DNA from: Pontibacillus salicampi | GTDB taxonomy: Bacteria > Bacillota > Bacilli > Bacillales > BH030062 | Direction: 5' to 3' | NCBI RefSeq assembly: GCF_042434395.1 | Contig: NZ_JBHLTP010000009.1 | Location: 1-64,000, forward strand | Length of the DNA stretch: 64,000 nucleotides | Part shown: piece after piece, positions 8,522 to 16,309 of the stretch | Layout: each line of letters starts with the position of its first letter | Position numbering within the stretch: the first letter of the stretch is position 1 | The notes under the pieces: model-generated | Databases searched by the model: none | The model's input: only the letters and a program-made list of their open reading frames with translations | What the model was told of the DNA's origin: nothing | Translations under genes and position numbers: made by a program

Positions 8522-10066
8522 TTAATAATCCGATTCTTTTTTAGGTCTGCGTCTTGTAAGTGGGTACCGTTTTGCCTCTTCCTGAAAGGCCTTCAGAAGA
8601 GAGAATACCATTAATATCATTATGAATGTAAATGGAAATGCAGCAATAATGGATGCAGTTTGCAGAGCACCTAAGCCACCTTGCCAAAGAAGGATTGCTG
8701 CTGCAGAAGATTGAACAATTCCCCAAATGAATTTAACCTGATTAGAAGGGTGAAGGTCTCCGTTTGTTGTCTGCATTCCTAATACAAAGGTAGCCGAGTC
8801 AGCTGATGTGATAAAGAATGTACTAATCAATAGAATTGCGATAATAGACATAATTCCACCAAGTGGTACACGATCTAACACACTGAATAAAGCTACTTCA
8901 TTTCCATTTGCTTCTACAATGGACTGTAAATTTGCACCATCAAAAAATTCCAAATTCATAGCTGTGCCACCAAAGACAGAGAACCACAGCGCTCCAAAAA
9001 TGGTTGGAACGAGTAATACTCCTAAAATAAATTCACGAACGGTACGACCTTTGGAAACACGGGCAATAAATGTACCTACAAATGGTGCCCAAGCTATCCA
9101 CCATGCCCAGTAGAAGATGGTCCAATCCTGTGTCCAGGAATTTTGTTCGAATGGACTTAGCTTAAAGCTCATGGAAGGGAGGTTCTGTAAGTAACTGCCG
9201 AATGTAGTCGTAAACAGATCCATAATAAAGTTAGTTGGTCCTGCGAATAACAGGAATAGCATGAGTAAGATTGCAAGGACAATATTTGTATTACTTAAGT
9301 ATTTAATACCTTTATTCAATCCTGTTTGAGCAGAAAGCATGTACAGGAATGTGACAATAAGAATAATAATAATTTGAAGGGTAAACGTATCCTCCAATCC
9401 TTCAAATAGGTAAGAAACACCACCGGCGATTTGTTTAGCTCCAAATCCTAAACTAGTGGCAACGCCAAATATAGTTGCAAATACAGCTATGAAATCGACA
9501 AGTGTACCAATGGGACCACTAGTCCTCTTTTCACCTAATAGTGGTGTTAGTATAGAGCTAATTAATCCAGGTGATTCTTTTCTAAACTGAAAATAGGCGA
9601 GTGCTAGTGCAATGACAGCGTATATTCCCCATGGGTGTAACCCCCAGTGGAAGAAGCTGTATCGGAGAGACTCGCTAGCGGCTGCCGGTGTTTCAGCAGG
9701 CGCATTTGGTGGGTTATGAAAGTGGGCAAGCGGCTCGGCTGCTCCCCAGAAAATAAGTCCTATCCCCATCCCGGCACTAAATAGCATAGCAAACCAAGTG
9801 ATGTAAGGATATTCTGGCTCATCTCCATCCTTTCCCAGCTTGATATTTCCGTATTTAGAAAATATCAAAAATATAGCAAACACAAGAAATCCGGTGGCGG
9901 ATAATAAATAAAACCAGCCGAATTTCTCTACAAGAAATCCTTGTACTTTAGTTGTTACTGTATTTAAGTTATAATCTGGTAAAGCTTCTTTTGGTATAAT
10001 TCCCCAAGCGATAAACAATACAGCTACAAAAAGAGAAAGGAAAAATACTTTTGTTACATTTTTCAT
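8522..10066 (-). CDS. BCCT-family osmolyte transporter (OpuD/BetH-like)
   Basis: A sodium-coupled transporter of the betaine/choline/carnitine family, probably importing glycine betaine or a related compatible solute. It has 514 residues, about 12 membrane helices, the glycine-rich GMGIGLIFWGAAEP segment on TM3, and the aromatic substrate-box motif TIFYWAWWIAWAPFVGTFIARVSKGR cut here across residues in TM8. The C-terminus is short, with a basic tail (RRRPKKESDY), so a long osmosensing domain is absent. A sigmaA-type promoter lies at 10129-10157. Exact substrate cannot be told from sequence, so I give no gene symbol. Confidence 0.9.
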   Translation of the reverse strand: MKNVTKVFFLSLFVAVLFIAWGIIPKEALPDYNLNTVTTKVQGFLVEKFGWFYLLSATGFLVFAIFLIFSKYGNIKLGKDGDEPEYPYITWFAMLFSAGMGIGLIFWGAAEPLAHFHNPPNAPAETPAAASESLRYSFFHWGLHPWGIYAVIALALAYFQFRKESPGLISSILTPLLGEKRTSGPIGTLVDFIAVFATIFGVATSLGFGAKQIAGGVSYLFEGLEDTFTLQIIIILIVTFLYMLSAQTGLNKGIKYLSNTNIVLAILLMLFLLFAGPTNFIMDLFTTTFGSYLQNLPSMSFKLSPFEQNSWTQDWTIFYWAWWIAWAPFVGTFIARVSKGRTVREFILGVLLVPTIFGALWFSVFGGTAMNLEFFDGANLQSIVEANGNEVALFSVLDRVPLGGIMSIIAILLISTFFITSADSATFVLGMQTTNGDLHPSNQVKFIWGIVQSSAAAILLWQGGLGALQTASIIAAFPFTFIMILMVFSLLKAFQEEAKRYPLTRRRPKKESDY

Positions 10067-10128
10067 GAATTCTTTGTCATTCCTTTCTTAATAATCCGCA
10101 GTAAACGAGTTGATTGACCACTTGAACT

Positions 10129-10157
10129 ATTATACGGAAGTACTGGTACTAACTCAA
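10129..10157 (-). promoter_or_regulatory. SigmaA-type promoter of the BCCT gene
   Basis: Read on the minus strand: TTGAGT (10157-10152), a 17-base spacer, and a perfect TATAAT (10134-10129). The -35 overlaps the stop codon of the upstream exporter gene, so the transporter can be expressed independently of it. Confidence 0.7.
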
Positions 10158-11215
10158 GAAGGAATGTGAATTAACTGGTGCCGTTCTCTTGAGATATCTC
10201 GCAGCTCCTCCATAACGTCATGTAAGCTTAGTAGTTCATAGATGATAATCGTCTGCGGAGGGAAGTGGTGTCGATACTTCGTTGGGTTTTCGATATGTTC
10301 TTCCTTCCAATGCCAGAATTCTTTATCAAGCTCTTCTATTTGTTGAAAGTAAGAATCACTCATCTCATGGGATGGTGTTCTTAATATTTCCGCCATTGTA
10401 GAAATGATACTTGTAATCAAATTTTTTTCTTCTGAAGTAAACGCATTTTCCTCTAATTTCACATACTGTAGGTTGCCTAGATGATAAACGATTTGCTGCA
10501 ATGTATTTAATTTTTTTTGGGCAAAGTTAAAAGCCTTCATTTCTCTTGTGGAATGACGGTGGTATTTCCATTCTTCTCGTTGAAACTGCGACAGCTGATA
10601 CGTTTTCTCTAATTCGAATGTGAGCTGACGATAGGCGCGCTGCATTTGTTTAGCATGGTTTCCGTTTTGATTCATACATCTTGGTAATGATCCTTCTAGG
10701 ACATTCGCAGCCTCGTGGTATAGGTTTTTGACATTATTGTAGATCATTTTAGAATAATCAGGAGGCAATAAAAAGAAGTTCACTAGGGAAGACACGATAA
10801 TCCCGATGGAAGTAGTACCAAGACGCATAAAAAAGGAAACAAAATAATTGCTGTTAAACTCAGGTATCATTGCAACAGCTGTCAGAGTTGCTACGATAAT
10901 ACCGTCATCAAGCTTAAGCTTGTGACATACTGCTATGGTTAACATTGCTGCTAAGGCATAGGTAAGCGCTGTTTGCCCCATTAGCCCGTATAACGTTGCT
11001 GCCAAAAAAGCCCCAATTGCTGAAGCCGGAAATCGCACTAATGCTTTCTTTATGGAATCAGATGCAGTATTCTCAATCGTGACAATCGCTGTAACAACTG
11101 CGAATATAACAGGTAAATCAAATAATAAACATATTAACGCTGTAGCAAAGACAGAGATACCTGTTTTTAGTGTTCTGCTTCCAAATAGTTTTAGTTTCTT
11201 TAATGCTTCGACCAT
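10154..11215 (-). CDS. Aromatic acid exporter family (FUSC/DUF939-like) membrane protein
   Basis: A 353-residue protein of the ArAE/FUSC superfamily, similar in build to B. subtilis YqjA. The N-terminal half has about five to six membrane helices, including SRTLKTGISVFATALIC and IGAFLAATLYGLMG, and ends in VNFFLLPPDY. The C-terminal half (about 165-353) is soluble, charged and probably helical. The physiological substrate is unknown. ATG 11215 is chosen because AGGTGAGG sits just before it; the ATG at 11236 overlaps that ribosome site. It lies upstream of the BCCT gene on the same strand but the latter has its own promoter. Confidence 0.8.
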   Translation of the reverse strand: MVEALKKLKLFGSRTLKTGISVFATALICLLFDLPVIFAVVTAIVTIENTASDSIKKALVRFPASAIGAFLAATLYGLMGQTALTYALAAMLTIAVCHKLKLDDGIIVATLTAVAMIPEFNSNYFVSFFMRLGTTSIGIIVSSLVNFFLLPPDYSKMIYNNVKNLYHEAANVLEGSLPRCMNQNGNHAKQMQRAYRQLTFELEKTYQLSQFQREEWKYHRHSTREMKAFNFAQKKLNTLQQIVYHLGNLQYVKLEENAFTSEEKNLITSIISTMAEILRTPSHEMSDSYFQQIEELDKEFWHWKEEHIENPTKYRHHFPPQTIIIYELLSLHDVMEELRDISRERHQLIHIPS

Positions 11216-11383
11216 AATCCTCACCTTTAATAACATGTATGTTCCTTTATTATGACATATCCAAAGACCTAATTTTTATTTTATAAAAAAAAAATCCAAA
11301 AAAAACATTAGGAGACACTTATCCTTTTTAATATAATGGTAATGTAAACACCAAGTATTAACAATTAAGGGGGAAATGTTTTC

Positions 11384-12268
11384 ATGAAAAAGGGAATATG
11401 GATGTCATTATTAGCTATTATGCTATTTGTGTCTGCTTGTAATCAACAGAGTGCAGAAACGAGTAAAGAATCATCTTCTGAAGAAGGAGAACAAGAGGAA
11501 GTCAAAGATAAGAAGGAAGAAGAGAAGCCAGTTAAAGAGGATAACACAACTAGTGCTACTAACACTGAAGACGAGAAGCAATCGGAAACAGATGCAGACA
11601 AGGAAGAGGATCAAACAGCAACCGAATCTACTCCTGCTAAACCACAATATGAACTGACAGAATCCTGGGATGTAAAACCAATAGATGATGCAGAAGAAAA
11701 AGTTGTGCTGCTTACCATTGATGACGCGCCAGATAAACATGCTTTACAGATGGCAAAAACGTTAAAGGATTTAGATGCACCAGCAATTTTCTTCGTAAAT
11801 GGTCACTTTTTAAACACGGAAGAGGAAAAGAACATAGTAAAGGAAATCCATGATATGGGATTTGCGATTGGAAATCACACAATGGATCATCAGAACTTAA
11901 CAACGGTTAGTCAAGAGGAGCAAAAAGCACAAATCACTCCACTCAGCAATCTTATTGAAGAGGTTATTGGGGAACGGCCCGAATTTTTCCGTGCTCCACA
12001 TGGTGCTAACACGGATTATTCCAAGCAAGTTGTGGAACAAGAAAACATGCTTCTTATGAACTGGACGTATGGGTACGATTGGAATAAAGAATATATGACC
12101 GAAGACGCGATTGCGGATATAATGGTTAATACAAATCTGCTACATAATGGTGCTAATTTGCTTATGCATGACCGAGAATGGACAGCAAAGGCATTAGATG
12201 ACATAGTCAAAGGGCTACGAGAAAAAGGGTACACCTTTGTGAATCCTGATGAAATTAAAACACCATAA
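11384..12268 (+). CDS. Polysaccharide deacetylase lipoprotein (NodB domain)
   Basis: Secreted metal-dependent deacetylase anchored as a lipoprotein. Signal peptide with lipobox FVSAC (Cys19), then a very acidic low-complexity linker (about residues 22-95), then a carbohydrate-esterase-4 domain. Visible catalytic motifs are TIDDAP (111-116, with the metal-binding Asp), NHTMDH (164-169, His ligands), RAPHG (203-207) and LLMHD near 262. The motif TIDDAP rather than TFDDGP matches the YxkH branch. Target is probably peptidoglycan or another cell-wall polymer; this is inference. Good GGGGG ribosome site; single-gene unit with its own terminator. Confidence 0.85.
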   Translation: MKKGIWMSLLAIMLFVSACNQQSAETSKESSSEEGEQEEVKDKKEEEKPVKEDNTTSATNTEDEKQSETDADKEEDQTATESTPAKPQYELTESWDVKPIDDAEEKVVLLTIDDAPDKHALQMAKTLKDLDAPAIFFVNGHFLNTEEEKNIVKEIHDMGFAIGNHTMDHQNLTTVSQEEQKAQITPLSNLIEEVIGERPEFFRAPHGANTDYSKQVVEQENMLLMNWTYGYDWNKEYMTEDAIADIMVNTNLLHNGANLLMHDREWTAKALDDIVKGLREKGYTFVNPDEIKTP

Positions 12269-12272
12269 TAAT

Positions 12273-12304
12273 AAAGCAGCCATTTAGCGATGGCTGCTTT
12301 TCTA
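12273..12304. terminator. Terminator between convergent genes
   Basis: AAAGCAGCCAT pairs with ATGGCTGCTTT around a six-base loop, followed by a T-rich stretch. It terminates the deacetylase gene and may also act for the converging gene. Confidence 0.85.
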
Positions 12305-12712
12305 TTTTCTTTTATAGGCGTACATAATCCGATTGTTAAACAGTATTAATTTCCCACCGACTCGCTTGTTAATATACTTACTAAATTCCACTGCTTTACC
12401 CTTATCCCCATGTGTGCTCCCGAGGGGTAATGCTATTTGTATGAAAGGGAGGTTATTATCCTTCGAGATAACGGCAATAAGAATATAGCCATATTTCTCA
12501 TTGGTTCCGCGTAATAATAAATATGGTGTGTCCTGGAGGATCCGATGTTCCACTTCATAAGGGAAGGAGGCATTGACGTAATCCCACTTGAGTTGCTCAC
12601 CAGTCTTTTGTGAGGAGGTTTGATAGTCGATAAGTAGTTGTGCGATATGATCAATATCCGTATCGGTAACAGTACCTTCATGAACAAGATGAATATAGGC
12701 GCTTTCTGTCAT
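12302..12712 (-). CDS. DUF1885-like conserved protein
   Basis: A 136-residue soluble protein without signal or membrane segment. The segment KTGEQLKWDYVNASFPYEV looks like the DUF1885 family known from Bacillus and Geobacillus, whose function is not established; I assign it from memory of that family. ATG 12712 is chosen because AAAGGAGG lies at perfect distance; an upstream in-frame start (12754) would add unrelated residues. Monocistronic, convergent with the deacetylase gene. Confidence 0.6.
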   Translation of the reverse strand: MTESAYIHLVHEGTVTDTDIDHIAQLLIDYQTSSQKTGEQLKWDYVNASFPYEVEHRILQDTPYLLLRGTNEKYGYILIAVISKDNNLPFIQIALPLGSTHGDKGKAVEFSKYINKRVGGKLILFNNRIMYAYKRK

Positions 12713-12812
12713 ACGAGTTCCTCCTTTACAGCTTGTACTATAAATGTATGCCAAAGAGAACTGTTACATGAGTACTTATTGAACATCCATTTGAAAAGGA
12801 TGTTTAAAAAAA

Positions 12813-12894
12813 TAATGTGACACACTAAAAAAGGTGTTGAAATTATTAGTATGTCACATTATACTAAGGATATAACAAATTGAAAGCGTTTAAT
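12813..12894 (+). promoter_or_regulatory. SR1 promoter with CcpN-like and cre-like sites
   Basis: A consensus sigmaA promoter: TTGAAA (12837-12842), 17-base spacer, TATACT (12860-12865), with start expected near 12872. A 10-bp perfect inverted repeat, TAATGTGACA (12813-12822) and TGTCACATTA (12852-12861), brackets the -35 and enters the -10. Each arm matches the CcpN motif TRTGHYATAYW, as I recall it, at 10 of 11 positions. A cre-like sequence TTGAAAGCGTTTAAT (12880-12894) lies just downstream of the start. In B. subtilis sr1 is repressed by CcpN and more weakly by CcpA, which agrees. Confidence 0.75.
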
Positions 12895-12920
12895 TAAAAG
12901 GCGAAGGAGTTGAAAGTTCA

Positions 12921-13034
12921 ATGGGTACGATTGTATGCCAGGACTGCCAGAAGGTTATCGAGCACTTTGAAAATGAAAAGGTATCAACTCTATACGGCAC
13001 ATGTCCATCTTGTCCTTCACAAGACGAAGAATAA
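12921..13034 (+). CDS. GapA-binding peptide SR1P
   Basis: A 37-residue peptide beginning MGTIVCQDC and ending CPSCPSQDEE, closely like B. subtilis SR1P, with CxxC pairs at residues 6-9 and 28-31. In B. subtilis SR1P binds the glyceraldehyde-3-phosphate dehydrogenase GapA and promotes the GapA-RNase J1 interaction. The ATG has an AAGGAG site 11 bases upstream. The paired cysteines suggest a metal-binding or structural role. The coding identity is clear from the sequence; the partner is taken from the family. Confidence 0.88.
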   Translation: MGTIVCQDCQKVIEHFENEKVSTLYGTCPSCPSQDEE

Positions 13035-13037
13035 ACC

Positions 13038-13078
13038 AAAAAAAAGCTGATGTCTGCAGACATCAGCCTTTTTTTTAT
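13038..13078. terminator. SR1 terminator, bidirectional
   Basis: GCTGATGTCTG and CAGACATCAGC form an uninterrupted palindrome (13046-13067) flanked by eight or more A on the left and eight T on the right. It ends SR1 and can also end speA transcription from the other side. Confidence 0.92.
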
Positions 13079-13158
13079 TTTGTTAACACGCTGTGTTCAT
13101 GGACGCTTAACTCCTAGCCATTAGATGTAACGAGCCTTTATATACATAACCGATAAGT

Positions 13159-14629
13159 TTATTGAAAAGCTTTGTGTTCCTTAATCACATGGATCATTTC
13201 CAATGTTTCATCTTCAGGCCCTTGCACAGGCAGACCTGCTTCAAGGTTTTCATAAATGTAGGCAATGTTTTCTTTAGTAATAATTTCTCCAGGTAGAAAG
13301 ATAGGAATGCCAGGAGGGTAGACCATAACAAACTCAGCAGATATCCTACCTGCCGCCTCTCTTAGGGGCAATGCTTCCGTATCAGCATAAAACGCATCCC
13401 TCGGTGAAAGAGCTAGAAGCGGTATGTCAGGTACCTTTACGGATAGAGGAACAACGTCCCTTTGAATGGGCTTTATGGTTTCTACTAGGCTAGAAAGAGC
13501 CTCAATTAGCATATCAATCGACTCACGTGAATCACCAGGCGTGATGATACATAATATGTTATATAAATCTGAGAGCTCCACTTCCATATTATAAGTCTCT
13601 CTAAGCCATAACTCCACGTCATATCCGGTTATGCCGAGCTCTTTGACGGAAATGATTAATTTGGTTGGGTCATAATCGAATGTAGCTTTACTTCCTACGA
13701 TTTCTCCTCCTACACAAAATAAAGGAGGGATTTCATTAATGGCTCTCCTTGCATGTTCTGCTAGCGCAATCGTTCTCTCCATCATCTCGTAACCACTTGT
13801 CGCTAGCTGTTTTCTAGCAACATCTAAGGATGCTAATAAAATGTAGGAGGTTGACGTGGTCGTTAGCATAGATAATATAGATTGCACTCGTTCCGGAGAG
13901 ACAAGTCCTTCTCGCATATTTAGTACAGAGCTTTGTGTCATAGATCCACCAAGTTTATGAACACTAGTAGCTGCTAAATCTGCACCTGCCTGCATTGCAG
14001 AGATGGGCAGGCGACTGTGAAAATGTATATGAACCCCGTGTGCTTCATCTACTAAAACTGGTACATGATACTGATGAGCTATTTCAACTATTCTAGTTAA
14101 GTCTGCCGTAATGCCAAAATAGGTAGGGTTAATGACAAATACACCCTTCGCATCGGGATGCGCTTCTAATGCGTGTGCCACAGCCTCTGGTGTGACTCCA
14201 TGGGAAATTCCTAATTGTTCATCAAGCTCAGGATGGACAAAGATAGGGGTTGCCCCTGAGAAGATGATGGCAGAAGTCACCGATTTATGGACGTTTCTAG
14301 GAACAATAAGCTTATCTCCAGGCTTACATACAGCCATAATCATAGCCATAATCGCACCGCTTGTGCCTTGTACGGAGAAGTAGGTATGATCAGCACCAAA
14401 CGCTGTTGCTGCCAGGGATTGGGCCTGTTTAATCATTCCATGTGGATGGTGAAGGTCATCTAAGGGGCTTATATTTATTAAATCAATTGATAAGGCATTT
14501 TCACCAATAAATTGGCGGAAGGTTTCATCCATTCCAGCGCCTTTTTTGTGACCGGGTATATGAAATTGAACAGGATTACGCTTAGCGTGCTCTACTAATC
14601 CTGTAAACAATGGCGTTTCTTGTTGAGAC
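13159..14629 (-). CDS. speA: Arginine decarboxylase (PLP, fold type I)
   Basis: Decarboxylates arginine to agmatine, the first step of polyamine synthesis in B. subtilis. The protein (490 residues) follows B. subtilis SpeA along its whole length: N-terminal HIPGHKKGAGMD, PLP-site SVHKLGGS with Lys226, DEAHGVH at 195-201, and the C-terminal YPPGIPIFLPGE. The family also includes lysine and ornithine decarboxylases, but the overall match is to SpeA. The initiator is TTG at 14629-14631 (my printed end marks the codon) with AGAGGTG about ten bases upstream. No own terminator is seen before the SR1 terminator. Confidence 0.92.
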
Positions 14630-14839
14630 AATGAACAACACCTCTTAATCGTATTATCAAAAATGTACTAAACCAAAAATAAATTATAGCAAATCGGGAG
14701 GAACTTGGCTAGATAGAGGGTTGGATAGCTTAAGGAAAAGGGAAGAGAAAGACAGTGAAACACCTTCCATGTTAGAATCATGAAGAAGCAGGGATAATAT
14801 TCTCGAAAGTAGCACTGTAAATGAAAAAGGAGAGAGAGC

Positions 14840-15124
14840 ATGAGTGAGGAAAATAAATATACTTATCCAATTGACACAGAATATTGGACTACAGAAGAAA
14901 TAGTAGATGTTATTCATTTTTATGAGCAAGTGGAAAAAGCATATGAACAAGGCTTGAAGCGGGAGGACTTAATGACAGCCTACTCTCGTTTTAAGGAAAT
15001 TGTGCCGTCTAAAAGTGAGGAGAAGAAGCTCGGTAAGCAATTAGAAGAATCATCTGGGTATTCTCTATATAAAGCTGTAAAGGAAGCACAGAAACAATCT
15101 GATGGGGAACAGGTGAAGCTATAG
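14840..15124 (+). CDS. yktA: UPF0223 protein YktA
   Basis: A 94-residue cytosolic protein of the UPF0223 family, function unknown. The YPIDTEYWTTEEIVDVIHFY opening and the helical, Lys/Glu-rich remainder with YSRFKEIVPSKSEEK fit the family and its usual length of about 90. ATG preceded by AAGGAGAGAGAG. It lies divergently beside speA, as yktA does next to speA in B. subtilis. Confidence 0.88.
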   Translation: MSEENKYTYPIDTEYWTTEEIVDVIHFYEQVEKAYEQGLKREDLMTAYSRFKEIVPSKSEEKKLGKQLEESSGYSLYKAVKEAQKQSDGEQVKL

Positions 15125-15541
15125 TATTTGTAAATATAGTAGCTTTTCCTGGTCTTGTAGGGTTAAAGACTTTATTACCTCCATATTGAATGGATTAACC
15201 TAACTACTAGTGTTCAGGGATGAGTCCGCAATGTTTATTGGAAGAAGGTATAACTTGAACAACCCTCGCATTTCGCTAGTTGTTAAAAGACGGGCTATGT
15301 GGTCAGGAATAGTAGGTTCATATTATTCCGTAAACTCTATATACTTCATAGGAGAATAGCTCAGTACCTTCAGTCCTTATCTGGAGGAAACCTACTGCCA
15401 ATCTCCGTTTTGTACAGTAATCGCAATTTAATTGAATAAGATTAAACGCTATGTTTTTAACCAAATGACATTATCTCTGCATGAAATACCAAAGATTCCC
15501 GCTTTGTTACCTAAAAGTATAATTAGTATTTTTAGGAGAGA
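15125..15541. other. Intergenic stretch without recognisable content
   Basis: About 417 bases between yktA and the next gene. I see no open frame with a ribosome site, no strong hairpin and no clear promoter except near the right edge (TAAAAGTATAAT around 15510-15522). It could be the remains of a lost gene. Confidence 0.5.
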
Positions 15542-15595
15542 ATGGATTTATACGCGTTAGGTATTCGGAAACAAAAGAGTGAGGAGCTGAGGAAT

Positions 15596-15850
15596 ATGAA
15601 TATTGTGGAAATACTGGGATACCTCACTGGGTTAGCGGTCGTGGTGCTTGTTTTTTTGTATGCACCATACAAAATCTTGAAATTGTTAATAAAGATCTTA
15701 AAAGAAATGAAGAAACCGAAAGCAGAACGAGAGTGGAACACAAGCCAACGAGGAAGTAATGAGGCTTCTGGTTTTCTTGGCTGGACGCTCGGAAGCGATG
15801 GCGGTGGAGGCGCAGATGGAGGTGGCGGAGCTGACGGCGGAGGGGATTAA
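15596..15850 (+). CDS. Small membrane protein with Gly/Asp-rich tail
   Basis: I do not recognise this protein. From ATG 15596 it has 84 residues: one strong membrane helix (about residues 5-25, ILGYLTGLAVVVLVFLYAPY), an amphipathic basic segment (KILKLLIKILKEMKKPKAERE), and a tail built of GGGGAD repeats ending DGGGD. A GAGGAG site lies nine bases before this ATG. An upstream ATG at 15542 with AGGAGAGA is also possible and would give 102 residues. The tail resembles Gly-rich C-termini of small secreted or surface-exposed bacillus proteins, but this gives no function. Confidence 0.6.
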   Translation: MNIVEILGYLTGLAVVVLVFLYAPYKILKLLIKILKEMKKPKAEREWNTSQRGSNEASGFLGWTLGSDGGGGADGGGGADGGGD

Positions 15851-15884
15851 CCCTCCTATCTTCTCCAAAGTGAAGCAAGGCAAT

Positions 15885-16094
15885 TTATTTGTTTGTCGGG
15901 GAAACAATTGGTACATTTAGCGTATCCAGATTGACATTCTCGAATGTATCGACGATTTTGTTCCCTTGTATCTTACAGGTATATTGATAACTTGACGGAA
16001 TGTGCGCCATTGCATCTGGATACGCGATGATCGCTTCATAATCCGTCGCACCACCGGCTTTCCGGATAACATCTTCCATATCCTCTAGCTTCAT
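15885..16094 (-). CDS. Hypothetical 69-residue protein
   Basis: I do not recognise this ORF. It has no signal or membrane segment and two aromatic-rich stretches (ATDYEAIIAYPDAM, PSSYQYTCKIQG). The ribosome site is poor: AAAAGG lies too close to the first ATG, and no better start exists because a stop lies six codons further upstream. It may therefore be a fragment of a longer lost gene. Neighbours give no clue. Confidence 0.4.
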   Translation of the reverse strand: MKLEDMEDVIRKAGGATDYEAIIAYPDAMAHIPSSYQYTCKIQGNKIVDTFENVNLDTLNVPIVSPTNK

Positions 16095-16267
16095 TTCCTT
16101 TTCAAATAACCTCTAGAAAGTATAATTCTTCATCATATTTTCAGTCCAAACCTACTTCTTAAATAATTAACGGACTCATTCCTATTAAAAGTATCTCGAC
16201 TACAAGTCTTCCACATAATGGCGCTATTTAGAATTAATCACCTCGACCATTAATAGAAGTATAGGAG

Positions 16268-16301
16268 AAAAAAAGGACTGCCTTGGTGGGCAGTCCTTTT
16301 T
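16268..16301 (-). terminator. Terminator of typA
   Basis: AAAAAGGACTGCC and GGCAGTCCTTTTT form a 13-bp stem with a six-base loop. The A run on the left becomes a T run on the minus strand. Confidence 0.9.
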
Positions 16302-16309
16302 GATGGATG

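Larger units (their letters stand above)
12872..13078 (+). ncRNA. SR1 dual-function small RNA
   Basis: Predicted transcript from about 12872 to the terminator near 13077, close to the 205 nt known for B. subtilis SR1. It encodes SR1P. In B. subtilis the same RNA also base-pairs with ahrC mRNA and blocks its translation; whether the pairing region is kept cannot be tested here because ahrC is not in the window. Location next to speA is conserved. Exact ends are inferred from promoter and terminator. Confidence 0.72.

Noticed and set aside
10000..10081. Possible second BCCT start
   Set aside because: Only the ATG at 10066 has an AAAGGAATG site and the expected TM1; other frames have neither.
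12782..12804. Small hairpin AACATCC/GGATGTT upstream of SR1
   Set aside because: Only 7 bp and followed by TTTAAAAA; no gene on the plus strand needs it, and it may be chance.
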